This document shows positions 31,212 to 39,982 of a DNA stretch of 64,000 bases, in pieces. Source of the stretch: DATEDA01 sp963789885 (GTDB lineage Bacteria; Pseudomonadota; Gammaproteobacteria; Burkholderiales; SG8-39); contig CAWBNB010000050.1 in the NCBI GenBank assembly GCA_963789885.1, forward strand, positions 1-64,000, read 5' to 3'. Position 1 is the first letter of the stretch. Each line of letters opens with the position of its first letter. The translations under genes and the position numbers were made by a program. Below the pieces are notes generated by a model, which saw only the letters and a program-made list of their open reading frames with translations, did not search any database and was not told where the DNA came from.

Positions 31212-31545
31212 AGCTCCTCTCCTCCTCGAAACGGCAACAACCCCTCCTGGCCCGCCGAGGGATCGCCGCCAAATTGACAGTGCAAAGTTGGACGGCGATT
31301 GGCGCGAGTGGTTCCGGCGCGCGATGTGCGCCCGCCGCATCCCCCGCACTTGCAGAACCTTACGCGCGACCCGCAGCGCTAAGCCCGGGGGCTGCTTGAG
31401 CCTAAGGTGCCGTAGTGCGGTGCGAAAAATGCCGTCTCTCGGCAGACTCGTGACGCCGACGGAAACCCTCGGCGATCGGCGCGTTCGGCGCGATCCCGTT
31501 CGTCCCGGCCCATCGCTGCCGGAGCTAGTGATCGTCTAAGTGCGA
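31212..31545. other. Intergenic region upstream of the binding-protein gene
   Basis: 334 bases with no gene I can support. It should hold the promoter of the leftward binding-protein gene. A short GC-rich palindrome (AAGCCCGGGGGCTGCTT, about 31381-31397) is the only structure seen. Confidence 0.4.
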
Positions 31546-31974
31546 CTAGCCGCGCCCGCTCGACGCTGCGCCGGACGCTCCGGCCGGCCAGCGCAGGTAG
31601 ACGAGCGGCTGCGTTTGCGCGGGCCCTACGTCCAGCGTGCGCACCTGCGTGATGCCGTCGTACGCCGCCTCGAGGCGGTAACGCCCCGGCGGCAGGCGCG
31701 CGAACAGGAACGGGCCCTCGCTCTCGCCCTCGTAGAGCGTCCCGCCGTGCAGCCGCGCGAGGCGCACGTGCACGTCGGCCACGTAGTCGCCGTCGGACTC
31801 CGCGAAGGCGAGCCGCAGGTTGTAGCGCGATCGCTCGGCGTCGAGCGCCGCGCGCTCCTCGAGCCCGATGCCGCCGCTACGCACGGTGACATCGTCCGGC
31901 ACGCGCTGCGCTATGCCAGGCGTGGAAAGCGTAGCGATCGCGATCGCCGCGAGCAGGGCTTGCGATTTCGTCAT
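31546..31974 (-). CDS. Hypothetical secreted protein
   Basis: 142 aa from ATG 31974; the frame upstream is non-coding. A signal peptide (SQALLAAIAIATLSTPGIAQ) is followed by a beta-rich domain: SRYNLRLAFAESDGDYVADV, VRLARLHGGTLYEGESEGPF, PPGRYRLEAAYDGITQVRTL. The PPGRYRLEA turn resembles carboxypeptidase-regulatory-like (transthyretin-fold) domains. Function unknown; single gene. Confidence 0.65.
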   Translation of the reverse strand: MTKSQALLAAIAIATLSTPGIAQRVPDDVTVRSGGIGLEERAALDAERSRYNLRLAFAESDGDYVADVHVRLARLHGGTLYEGESEGPFLFARLPPGRYRLEAAYDGITQVRTLDVGPAQTQPLVYLRWPAGASGAASSGRG

Positions 31975-32576
31975 GGTCGTCTCCAGTCGGGTTGCTCCCT
32001 CTGTCGTACGCGACGCCGCCTCACGCGGCCGCCAGGAGCCGGTCCCCCGATCCGCGCCGGGCGGCGGCGGAGCGAATGGATCGCAAGCGGGCGGCAACAA
32101 TCGGCGCGGCGTTCGATTCCAAGGGCTCCTACTGCATTCGGCCCGCGGATCAGCTGGTTGCAAGAGGTCGCAGGCATTGCGCGGTGCGGCGCGACCCGGG
32201 CTCCGACCGACTCCGGACTTGCTCGGAAGACCCGGCATCGCTCGCGAAGTTCCGCATGCCTGCGCCATGCCAACGTTCGGCGTTTACGCAATCTACAAGT
32301 GACAGCCGCCATCCGTCGGCTTCACGGACGCGCGATCGTGGAGCGCACCGAGGTCGCGCTCGGCACGGGCTTCGCGTATTCCGAAGCGGATCGGCGGCCG
32401 GAGGCGGCGCTCGGTGTAGTCGACCTAGGCGGACGTCCGAGCGGGACCGGCCAGCCAGGAAGATGAGCCCGGAGTCCAGGCCGGCCTCGCTTCCGCCGGG
32501 ACGCGCTCGGTGGTTATCGCTCGTTCTTCTCGCTTGCTCCGGTCAACACCACATCCACAGCGACGCCGACGGCGTT
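31975..32576. other. Intergenic stretch without recognisable genes
   Basis: About 600 bases between the small secreted gene and otsB. Several open frames cross it, but none has a start signal or a protein pattern I recognise. A plus-strand piece at 32300-32460 (RLHGRAIVERTEVALGTG) may be a gene remnant of unknown kind. Confidence 0.35.
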
Positions 32577-33353
32577 TCAGCCGGCGTGTTCCGCGAGGCG
32601 CGCGAGCGCGGCGCGCGCGGCGTCGACGCCGGTCAGCCGCACGCGCGCCTCGGTCGATCCGCCGCCTACCTTGACCGAGAGGCCGCCCTGATCGTTCACG
32701 ACCCGGAAGCCCCATTCGTCGGTGAGGTCATCGCCGATGAAGACCGGCGTGCGGCCGCAGAACGGCGCCTCCGCCAGGAACTGTGCGATCGCGCCACCCT
32801 TGTCGAGGCCCGGAGGCCGCAGCTCGAGCACCATCTTGCCGCGTTGGATCGCGGACGCACCCGCCGCGCGCGCCGCAAGGCGCTCCACCAGCTCGGCTGC
32901 GGCGGGCGCCGCGCGCGGCGCGAGCCGGTAGTGAAGCGCGAGCGTGAGTCCCTTGTCCTCCACCAGCACCCCCGGGTTGGCCGCGGCGAACTGGTCGAGC
33001 TCGGTGCGGATTGCTGCGAGCTCCGGCACCGCGTCGGCGTACCGGTGAACCGCGCCCGCCGCGTCGCGGCGCTCCAGGCCGTGCAGGCCGGCGACCGGCA
33101 GCGCGAGCGGCGCGAATAGGCGATCGACGTCGGCGATGCGCCGGCCGGTGATCAGCGCAACCGCGCCGCCGGTTACGGCGCGAATTCTTCGCAGCAGGGC
33201 GACGGTGCCACGCCCGATCGTGACCGCGTCGGGCCTGTCGGCGATGTGCAGCAGCGTGCCGTCGACGTCGAGGAAGAGCGCGATCGCCGCCGGGCTCGCG
33301 AACGCGCGCGCGAGCTCGGCCGGCGCCGCCCAGCTGCCAGGCGCCCTGGTCAT
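32577..33353 (-). CDS. otsB: Trehalose-6-phosphate phosphatase
   Basis: 258 aa HAD-fold phosphatase that releases trehalose from trehalose-6-phosphate. IALFLDVDGTLLHIADRPDA has the DxDGT nucleophile motif, ALITGRRIADVDRLF motif II, GKMVLELRPPGLDKGGAI the conserved Lys, and VFIGDDLTDEWGFRVV motif III/IV. It starts 7 bases after otsA stops on the same strand. Trehalose made here can feed TreS and GlgE. Confidence 0.9.
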   Translation of the reverse strand: MTRAPGSWAAPAELARAFASPAAIALFLDVDGTLLHIADRPDAVTIGRGTVALLRRIRAVTGGAVALITGRRIADVDRLFAPLALPVAGLHGLERRDAAGAVHRYADAVPELAAIRTELDQFAAANPGVLVEDKGLTLALHYRLAPRAAPAAAELVERLAARAAGASAIQRGKMVLELRPPGLDKGGAIAQFLAEAPFCGRTPVFIGDDLTDEWGFRVVNDQGGLSVKVGGGSTEARVRLTGVDAARAALARLAEHAG

Positions 33354-33360
33354 CCGGCGG

Positions 33361-35604
33361 TCAGGTCCCGTCGCGCCGCAGCGGCACGACCGTCGCCCCG
33401 GCGGGCTCGGTGATCCGTCCGCGGCGGCGCATGGTGGCGGCGTCGAGCAGCATCCGCCCCGCCCATCGGTACACGTTGAACTCGCGCACCAGCGCCCGCA
33501 TGATGTGCATCCGGTCGCGCTGCTCGACGTCGGGCATCGTGAGCGCGAGGTGGAAGGCTGCGGCGCACTGGTCGGTGTCGTACGGGTTCACGATCAGCGC
33601 CTCCGGCAGCTCGCGCGCAGCGCCGGTGAACTGGCTCAGGATCAGCACGCCGCGCTCGTCGTCCCGCGCGGCGACGAACTCCTTCGCGACCAGGTTCATG
33701 CCGTCGTGCAGGCTCGACACGAAACAGACGCCGGCGGCGCGGAAGTGCTCGTACACCTCGGGCGGCTCGGCGTGCTCGACGCGCAGCACGATCGGCGACC
33801 ACGGACCGCGCGTGAAGCGTTCGTTGATCCGGACGGCGAGCGCGCGCACCCGCGCCTCGAACTCCTGGTACTCCTCGATGCGGGAACGCGTGGGCGCGCA
33901 GATCTGCACGAACGTGAAGCGGCCGAGCCACTGCGGCTCGAGCTCCAGCAGGCGCTCGACCGCGCGGAAGCGCTCGAGGATGCCCTTGGTGTAGTCCATC
34001 CGGTCCACGCCCACGCCGATCGCCACGTCGTCGGCGATCGCGTAGCGTGCACGGACAGCGGCGCGGCACTCGGCGATCGGCCGCCAGTGGGCCGCTTCGG
34101 CGGGCGGCCATTCGATCGAGATCGGGTAGCGCTTCACCAGCGTGGTCCGGCCGCCGTAGCTCACGCTGAAAGTCTCGCGATCGACGCGCGCCTCGAGCTC
34201 GCGGTCGACCGTGTCGACGAAGTTGTTGACGTGGAAGCGGGTATGGAAGCCGAGGATGCTCGAGCCGAGGAGCCCGGCGAGCACCTCCTCCCGCCACGGC
34301 AGGATCGCGAACGCCTCCGGGTTCGGCCAGGGGATGTGCCAGAACGTGATGATCGTGGCGTCGGGCAGCTCGTCGCGGACGAGCTTGGGCAGCAGCGCGA
34401 AATGGTAGTCCTGGACGAGCACGATCGGGTTGGCGCTGCGCGACTCCGCCACCACCGCCTTGGCGAAGCGGCGGTTCACCGCGACGTAGCTCGCCCAGTC
34501 GTCGGCGCGGAAGGTCGGCCGCACGTGGGCGATGTGGCAGAGCGGCCACAGCCCCTCGTTCGAGAGGCCGTAGTAGTAGCCGGCTTCCTCCTGCGGTGTG
34601 AGCCACACGCGGCGGATCCGGTAGCGCGGGTTCTCGGGCGGCACGCCGACCCGGTCGTGGCGGTCGACGACCTCGCGGTCCGCGGGACCGCTGCCGTGCG
34701 CGATCCAGGTGCCCGAGCAGGCGCGCATGATCGGCTCGAGCGCGGTGACCAGGCCGCTGGCCGGACGCTGGACCTCGATCCGCGCGCCGCGGCGCACGTG
34801 GAGGTAGGGCTCGCGGTTGGAGACGACCAGGATCTCCTCGCCGCGCAGGTCGGCGCGCAGGATCGCGCGCAGGGTTTCCGGCGTCCAGGTGATCTGGCTC
34901 TCGTCGCGCGGCCGGTAGCCGGTCTCGAGCTCGCGCATCAGCGTGCGCAGGTCGCGGGCGAGCGGCCGCAGCTCGGGCATCGCGATGTGAGCGGCGGGCC
35001 GGACGATCCCCTCGCCGCGCAGCAGCGCCTTCATGCCCTGGACCCAGCCGCGCCAGCTGAGCTGTGCGACTACCACGGTGATGAGCGAGACGAGCGCGCC
35101 GAGGCCGAGGAGGAACCAGAAAACGTAGCGCTTGGTCTCCTCGCTCCGCCGCGTGACGAAGCTCATGTCGTGGACGACCACCAGCGTGCCGAGGACAGTA
35201 TTGTCGGCACGGAGGCTCTCGACCGCGACGTGCAGCGGGCCCTTGGCGCTGGTGAGGAGGCGCGTCTCGCCGTCGACGAAGCGGTCCAGGTTGTCGCAGG
35301 TGATGTCGGCGGGGAAGTTGCGCGTGCCGGTGAACTGCCGACGCTGCGCGTCGCAGAAGCCGATCGCGTACACGCGCTCGTCCTCCGCGACGCGGTTGAA
35401 GAGGGCGGTGATCTTCGGCCGCGCGTTTGCGCGCACGAGCTCGGTGAGCGGCTCCTGGGCGGTATTGGCGATCAGCTGCGCGCGGATGTCGAGGTCGCGC
35501 ACGAACCACTTGAGCGTGAGCCGGTCGACGAGCGGCTGAACCGCGTAGGCGACGAGGCCGATCGCGACGAGCAGCGGGAGGACGAACCGGAGCGACAGGC
35601 GCAT
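33361..35604 (-). CDS. otsA: Trehalose-6-phosphate synthase with an N-terminal membrane sensor-like module
   Basis: 747 aa, intact. Residues 1-25 hold a membrane helix, 26-158 an extracytoplasmic domain, 160-181 a second helix and about 185-235 a HAMP-like linker. The GT20 domain starts near 257: VVSNREPYLHV, PASGLVTALEPIM, LVQDYHFALLPKLVRDELP, FWHIPWPNPEAF, VGVDRMDYTKGILERFRAV, SSLHDGMNLVAKEFVAARDD. It joins UDP-glucose and glucose-6-phosphate. Ordinary OtsA is about 460-480 aa and soluble, so the front end is an addition that could tie synthesis to an outside signal. First gene of otsA-otsB. Confidence 0.9.
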   Translation of the reverse strand: MRLSLRFVLPLLVAIGLVAYAVQPLVDRLTLKWFVRDLDIRAQLIANTAQEPLTELVRANARPKITALFNRVAEDERVYAIGFCDAQRRQFTGTRNFPADITCDNLDRFVDGETRLLTSAKGPLHVAVESLRADNTVLGTLVVVHDMSFVTRRSEETKRYVFWFLLGLGALVSLITVVVAQLSWRGWVQGMKALLRGEGIVRPAAHIAMPELRPLARDLRTLMRELETGYRPRDESQITWTPETLRAILRADLRGEEILVVSNREPYLHVRRGARIEVQRPASGLVTALEPIMRACSGTWIAHGSGPADREVVDRHDRVGVPPENPRYRIRRVWLTPQEEAGYYYGLSNEGLWPLCHIAHVRPTFRADDWASYVAVNRRFAKAVVAESRSANPIVLVQDYHFALLPKLVRDELPDATIITFWHIPWPNPEAFAILPWREEVLAGLLGSSILGFHTRFHVNNFVDTVDRELEARVDRETFSVSYGGRTTLVKRYPISIEWPPAEAAHWRPIAECRAAVRARYAIADDVAIGVGVDRMDYTKGILERFRAVERLLELEPQWLGRFTFVQICAPTRSRIEEYQEFEARVRALAVRINERFTRGPWSPIVLRVEHAEPPEVYEHFRAAGVCFVSSLHDGMNLVAKEFVAARDDERGVLILSQFTGAARELPEALIVNPYDTDQCAAAFHLALTMPDVEQRDRMHIMRALVREFNVYRWAGRMLLDAATMRRRGRITEPAGATVVPLRRDGT

Positions 35605-35722
35605 GGCAGGAGGCGGATGCGGTGCGGTGGCGCCGAGTGCCCCGCGTGCGCCCGGTAGCCGATTCTACGATGCGGGATTGTAGACCGCGCGGCGCGCGCC
35701 GGCTACCCGCACACCGCGGGGA

Positions 35723-35900
35723 TCACGTACGGGCGGCGGCGAGGCTCCGCCGCGGGAGAACGCGGTCGAACTCGCCGCCGGGCCGCAGCAGCGCCTCGAC
35801 GTCGGCGAACTCATGGCGCGCGCACGACCGGCTTCGCAGGCTTCGCGAACCGCACATGCGCGCGGCGAGGTCGATCGGCGTGCCGACGTGGTTGCCACGC
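35723..35900 (-). pseudogene. C-terminal remnant of a cyclic-2,3-diphosphoglycerate-synthetase-like GTPase
   Basis: GTPIDLAARMCG and, after a shift, KPVVRARHEFADVEALL, RPGGEFDRVLPRRSLAAART and a stop. This aligns with the end of the gene at 63258 (GTPIDLAALVPLAKPVVRAR, YEFAEVETPGLGGEIDRFLA). Only about 58 residues remain. The rest of 35605-36115 holds the otsA upstream region and the short tRNA-Ser-like motif at 36001. Confidence 0.65.
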
Positions 35901-36000
35901 GTCGCGCCGAAATTCGCTTGCGTGCCTACGGAAACCTGCCGAGAATTCGCTTGCCGTTGGAGTAGGTCGCTTCTGCAAGCATCTGATTCTCCGGAGATGA

Positions 36001-36025
36001 CGCCCGAACTCGATATCTGTTGTGC
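36001..36025 (+). repeat. Degenerate copy E of the tRNA-Ser repeat core
   Basis: CGCCCGAACTCGATATCTGT plus TGTGC differs by one base from 2721-2745 in copy A. The T arm and CCA are not preserved. It marks an old insertion or excision point far from the main array, about 90 bases before the racemase-like gene and beside the GTPase remnant. Confidence 0.5.
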
Positions 36026-36115
36026 GGTGAAGGGGGCCGGATTTCGATTCGACGCAAACCTGCGCCGCGGATATGGTGCGGGCGGTCAGCGAATTACCTC
36101 TTCAAGGGATAGGCC

Positions 36116-36946
36116 ATGCGCATCTGGCACCAGAGCTTCACCGATCTGACGGTCATGCCGCTGTACCGCAAGACGCTTGCGGAGCACGCTCGCGCGGTGA
36201 TGGGCAGCGAAGCTGCCGTCAGTGTGCACGGCCTGCGACCGGGGACCTATGCGGAGGGTTGCGCGCCGATCGACGCCATCAAGTATCGCTACGTCGCTCA
36301 GGTTCACGAGCTGCAGATTTGCGATGCCGCGCTGGTCGCGGAGCGGGAAGGTTTCGACGCGGTGGCGATCGGGTGTTTCTTCGATCCGGGCCTGCGGGCC
36401 GCCAGGTCGCTCGTGAACATCCCGGTGGCGGGACTCGGCGAGACGTGCGCGCTGGTGGCCTGCTCGTTGGGACGGAAGTTTGGTCTGGTCACGCTGTGTG
36501 AGGACCAGTCCGCCGATTACGCCGACCTGATGCAAGCCTACGGGTTGGAGCGTCGCTTCGCCGGGGCGGTCTCGGTCGATCCGCCGATCGACGAATTTGC
36601 GCTCGAAGCCGATGAGGAGACGGCGCGGGCGATCGAAGCGCGCTTCGATCAGGCGTGCGCGCGCGTCGTCGAGCGCGGTGCCGACATCATCGTTCCCGCC
36701 GACGGCGTGCTCAACGAGTTTCTCGTGCGCCGGGGCCGCTTGAGCGCGCGCGGCGACGTCCCGGTGATGGACAGCCTCGGGGTGTTGTTCCAGCATGCTG
36801 CGTTCATGGTGCGGCTCGCGCGGACCACCCGGGCGGGCGTCAGCCGCCATCAGTTCTATGCTCGGCCGTCGCCGGCGCTCGTCGAGCATGTGCGGCGCTT
36901 CTCCCGCCAGCAGCCGCTTGCCAGCGACTTCTCCGAGGATCGTTGA
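36116..36946 (+). CDS. Asp/Glu/hydantoin racemase-family protein
   Basis: 276 aa. GFDAVAIGCFFDPGLRAARS holds the first catalytic-type Cys (Cys87), VNIPVAGLGETCALVACSLG and KFGLVTLCEDQSADYADLMQ are typical of the fold. At the place of the second Cys the sequence is DIIVPADGVLNEF, without Cys, so two-base racemisation seems unlikely; a maleate-isomerase-like or lyase role is possible. It lies upstream of the ABC importer and GMC genes and may act on the same substrate. Confidence 0.75.
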   Translation: MRIWHQSFTDLTVMPLYRKTLAEHARAVMGSEAAVSVHGLRPGTYAEGCAPIDAIKYRYVAQVHELQICDAALVAEREGFDAVAIGCFFDPGLRAARSLVNIPVAGLGETCALVACSLGRKFGLVTLCEDQSADYADLMQAYGLERRFAGAVSVDPPIDEFALEADEETARAIEARFDQACARVVERGADIIVPADGVLNEFLVRRGRLSARGDVPVMDSLGVLFQHAAFMVRLARTTRAGVSRHQFYARPSPALVEHVRRFSRQQPLASDFSEDR

Positions 36947-37029
36947 CGCTGCGGGATGGGCTCCCTCCGCGGCGCTGGAATAGCGCGGGGGGCAGCGTCG
37001 CATCAAATGTCCGATTGAGGAGCAGGCCC

Positions 37030-37284
37030 ATGACCCGTTCGATGATCCGTGCCATGTCAGTGCTCTCGCTCGCTTTCGGGCTTGGCGCGCTGCCTGCCGG
37101 CGCCCGGTCACAGGCGACTCAAGACAAGCCCATGCGAATGGACGAGCCCATGGCGGGCGGCATGAAGAAAGAGGGCATGGTAAAGGGCGACGTGAAGGCA
37201 GCGGCGGACAAGAAGGAGCGCGAGATGAAGGAGAAGCTGGAGAAGGAGGAAAAGGCGATGCGGGAGGGAGACGCAAAGAAGTGA
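37030..37284 (+). CDS. Small secreted Lys/Glu-rich protein
   Basis: 84 aa from ATG 37030. A signal peptide (IRAMSVLSLAFGLGALPAGA) precedes a Met-rich stretch (MRMDEPMAGGMKKEGM) and a charged helix (DKKEREMKEKLEKEEKAMRE) likely to be a single coiled coil. No family recognised. It sits alone between the racemase-like gene and the ABC permease. Confidence 0.6.
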   Translation: MTRSMIRAMSVLSLAFGLGALPAGARSQATQDKPMRMDEPMAGGMKKEGMVKGDVKAAADKKEREMKEKLEKEEKAMREGDAKK

Positions 37285-37358
37285 ACCCGCCGGCGCGCCC
37301 CGCGACGCGCGGAGCGACGTTGTCCGGTTAGGAACGAGTCAACTCGTCTCCGAGCTTG

Positions 37359-38111
37359 ATGCGCCGCGTCGCGCTGATCCTCGCGCCCTGGGTCCTGATC
37401 GTGCTCGCGTGGTACGCGGTCGCGTACTCTGGTCTGATCAATCCCGCCCTGGTGCCCACGCCGCACGCGGTCGCGGCGAGGTTCTGGGAGCTGCTGACCA
37501 AGGCGCGGCTGCCGGCCGACATGCTGATCTCCACGCAGCGGGTCTTCCTCGGCGTCGCCTGCGGCATCGTGCTCGCGGTGCCGGTCGGGTTCGTGCTGGG
37601 ATGGTACCGGGAGATCCGCAGCTTCATCGATCCGCTGATCAACTTCTTCCGCGCGCTGCCGCCGATCGCGCTGATTCCGCTGGTGGTCGTCTATTTCGGC
37701 ATCGGCGAGCTCGCGAAGGTGGTGATCCTCTTTTACGCTTCGTTCTTCGCCGGGGTGATCGTGATGTACGAAGGCATCGCGCAGATCAGCCCGATCTTCG
37801 TGCGGGTCGCGCGCACGCTCGGCGCCACCGACGCCGAGATCTTCCGCAAGGTGATCATCCCGCTCACCGTCCCGCACATGCTGACGGCGCTGCGCGTCGC
37901 GCTCGGGGTCGCGTGGGCGACGCTGGTGGCCTCGGAGCTGATCGCGGCGCAGCAGGGGCTGGGTGCGCTCATCCAGAACGCCTCCTCGTTCTTCCAGCTC
38001 GACATCATCTACGTCGGGATCATCTGCATCGGGTTCATCGCGCTGGCGATGGACCTCGCGCTGCGTGCGGTCGCGCGGCGGTTGGTGTCGTGGCAGGAGC
38101 GGATCGCGTGA
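37359..38111 (+). CDS. ABC transporter permease, NitT/TauT type
   Basis: 250 aa, about six membrane helices. TLGATDAEIFRKVIIPLTVP is the EAA loop that contacts the ATPase; FFRALPPIALIPLVVVYFGI and ASELIAAQQGLGALIQNASS are typical of SsuC/TauC permeases. The family takes up sulfonates, nitrate, thiamine precursors or organic acids; the substrate is unknown. The ATG at 37359 is preferred over the TTG just before it. ATPase and binding-protein genes follow. Confidence 0.85.
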   Translation: MRRVALILAPWVLIVLAWYAVAYSGLINPALVPTPHAVAARFWELLTKARLPADMLISTQRVFLGVACGIVLAVPVGFVLGWYREIRSFIDPLINFFRALPPIALIPLVVVYFGIGELAKVVILFYASFFAGVIVMYEGIAQISPIFVRVARTLGATDAEIFRKVIIPLTVPHMLTALRVALGVAWATLVASELIAAQQGLGALIQNASSFFQLDIIYVGIICIGFIALAMDLALRAVARRLVSWQERIA

Positions 38112-38152
38112 GCCGCCCCAGCGCCGAGCGCGTGAGCCGCGAGGGTAGTCCA

Positions 38153-38963
38153 ATGAGTGCGTCCGTGCGCATCGCGTTCGAGGGCGTGTCCCTGGAATTC
38201 CCGAATCCCGCCGGGCCGGTGAAGGTCGTGGACGACGTGTCCTACGAGATCCGGCAGGGCGAGTTCGTGTCGGTCATCGGCCCGTCCGGTTGCGGCAAGA
38301 CCACCATGATGAACATGGTCGCGGGCTTCGTGACGCCGACCGCCGGCGCGGTGAAGCTCGACGGAGCGCCGGTCGCTGGGCCGGGTCCCGACCGGGGCGT
38401 GATCTTCCAGGAGTACGGCGTGTTCCCGTGGCTGAGCGTGCGCGAGAACATCGCGTTCGGTCTGAAGCTGAAGGCCAACCGTGCGCCGGAAGCCGAGCGG
38501 AAGGCGATCTGCGACCGCTACATGGGGCTGATGGGCCTGGCCGATTTCGCGGACGCGTACCCGAAGACGCTCTCCGGCGGGATGCGGCAGCGATTGGCCA
38601 TCGCGCGCGCCTATGCGGTGAAGCCGGAGTTCCTCCTGATGGACGAGCCGTTCGGGGCCCTCGACGCGCAGACCCGCTCCAACATGCAGGACCTGCTGCT
38701 CGACGTGCTGGCAGGCCGAGGGCAAGACCGTGATGCTGATCACGCACTCGGTCGAGGAGGCGGTCTATCTCTCCTCGCGCATCGTCGTCATGACCGCGCG
38801 ACCGACGCGCGTGCGCGAGATCGTGGAGGTGCCGTTCGCCTATCCGCGCGGCGAGTCGTTGCACGAGGATCGCGTGTTCGGCGAGCTGCGCTCGCACATT
38901 CGCAGCCTGGTCATGCAGGAGTACGCCGCACAGGTGCGCCAGGCCGTCCACATGTCCGACTAA
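38153..38963 (+). CDS. ABC transporter ATPase, NitT/TauT type (one-base insertion)
   Basis: VSVIGPSGCGKTTMMNMVAG (Walker A), VIFQEYGVFPWLSVRENIAF (Q loop), LSGGMRQRLAIARAYAVKPE (signature) and FLLMDEPFGALDAQTRSNMQ (Walker B/D loop) are all present. One extra base near 38717 moves the end (TVMLITHSVEEAVYLSSRIV with the H-loop His) to the next frame, ending at 38963. Repaired length is about 269 aa. The uncorrected frame happens to run on into the binding-protein gene. Confidence 0.8.
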
Positions 38964-38977
38964 CCGAGGAGGAAGCC

Positions 38978-39982
38978 ATGATCGTGAAACGAAGGAAGAT
39001 GCTGCAAGGTGCCGGGGCCGCGCTCGGCCTGTCGGTGATCGGCGCACCCGCCATCGCCCAGAGCCGCGTCAAGCTGAAGGTCGGCTATCTGCACACGCCC
39101 GCGGTGGACGGCCAGATCTGGACCGGGATCGCGAACGGGAGCTTCGCCAAGCACGGCCTCGACCCGGAGATGGTGCAGTTCACCACCGGGCTCGAGCTGT
39201 TCCAGGCGATGATCGGCGGCAGCCTGGACATGCTGGCGACCGGCGCCGTGATCTCCAACTTTCCGGCCCGCGGCCAGGGCAAGGCGTTCCTCATCAACGA
39301 CGTCGAGTTCGCCACCGCGCAGCTCTGGGTGCGCGAGGACATGGGCGTGAAGGGCTTCGCCGATCTCAAGGGCAAGAAGATCTCGACCACGACCGGTACC
39401 ACCGCCCACGTCTTTCTCGACAACGCGCTCCGCGCCAACAAGATCGATCCGAAGGACGTCGAGATCGTCAACCAGCGCATGTCGGAGGCGGTGACCTCGT
39501 TCATCTCGGGCGCGGTGCCGGCGGTGGCGCTCTGGGTGCCGTTCGACATCACCGTGAAGCAGAAGACGCCCGGGGCGAAGAAGCTCGTCGACGCCTCCGC
39601 GTACTACCCGCAAGCGGCGATCGTCGGGGGCTGGGCGGCACGCAACGACTACTACGACAAGAACCGCGACGTGTGCCAGCGGGTGATCCGGGCGTGGGTG
39701 GAGGCGAACGACTATCTGATCGGACCCAAATCCGACCAGGCGGTCGAGGCGCTGCAGAAGTCCCAGTACCCGCAGGTGCCGCTCGCCGAGTTCAGGGAGC
39801 AGTTCAAGGCGTCGCGCTATTTCACGTCCGCCGAGTGGCGCAAGCGGTACGCCGACGGGACGGTGACCGGGTGGCTGCAGCAGGTCACGGACTTCTTCGT
39901 GAAGTTCGGCAACATCCAGAACCCGGTTCCCGCCAAGGAGTACTTCGACCCGAAGCTCTACCTCGACACCGTGAAGGGGTGA
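38978..39982 (+). CDS. ABC transporter substrate-binding protein, NMT1/SsuA-like
   Basis: 334 aa from ATG 38978 behind GAGGAGG. A basic signal (KRRKMLQGAGAALGLSVIGA) resembles a Tat-type signal though the twin Arg is KRRK. The mature protein has the type II binding-protein pattern: LKVGYLHTPAVDGQIWTGIA, FADLKGKKISTTTGTTAHVF, VNQRMSEAVTSFISGAVPAV. Its TGA overlaps the ATG of the GMC gene, so transport and oxidation are translationally linked. Confidence 0.85.
   Translation: MIVKRRKMLQGAGAALGLSVIGAPAIAQSRVKLKVGYLHTPAVDGQIWTGIANGSFAKHGLDPEMVQFTTGLELFQAMIGGSLDMLATGAVISNFPARGQGKAFLINDVEFATAQLWVREDMGVKGFADLKGKKISTTTGTTAHVFLDNALRANKIDPKDVEIVNQRMSEAVTSFISGAVPAVALWVPFDITVKQKTPGAKKLVDASAYYPQAAIVGGWAARNDYYDKNRDVCQRVIRAWVEANDYLIGPKSDQAVEALQKSQYPQVPLAEFREQFKASRYFTSAEWRKRYADGTVTGWLQQVTDFFVKFGNIQNPVPAKEYFDPKLYLDTVKG

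Noticed and set aside
37409..39982. One 857-codon frame joining ATPase and binding protein
   Set aside because: The ABC ATPase end lies in another frame after an inserted base; the run into the binding-protein gene is an accident of GC-rich code.
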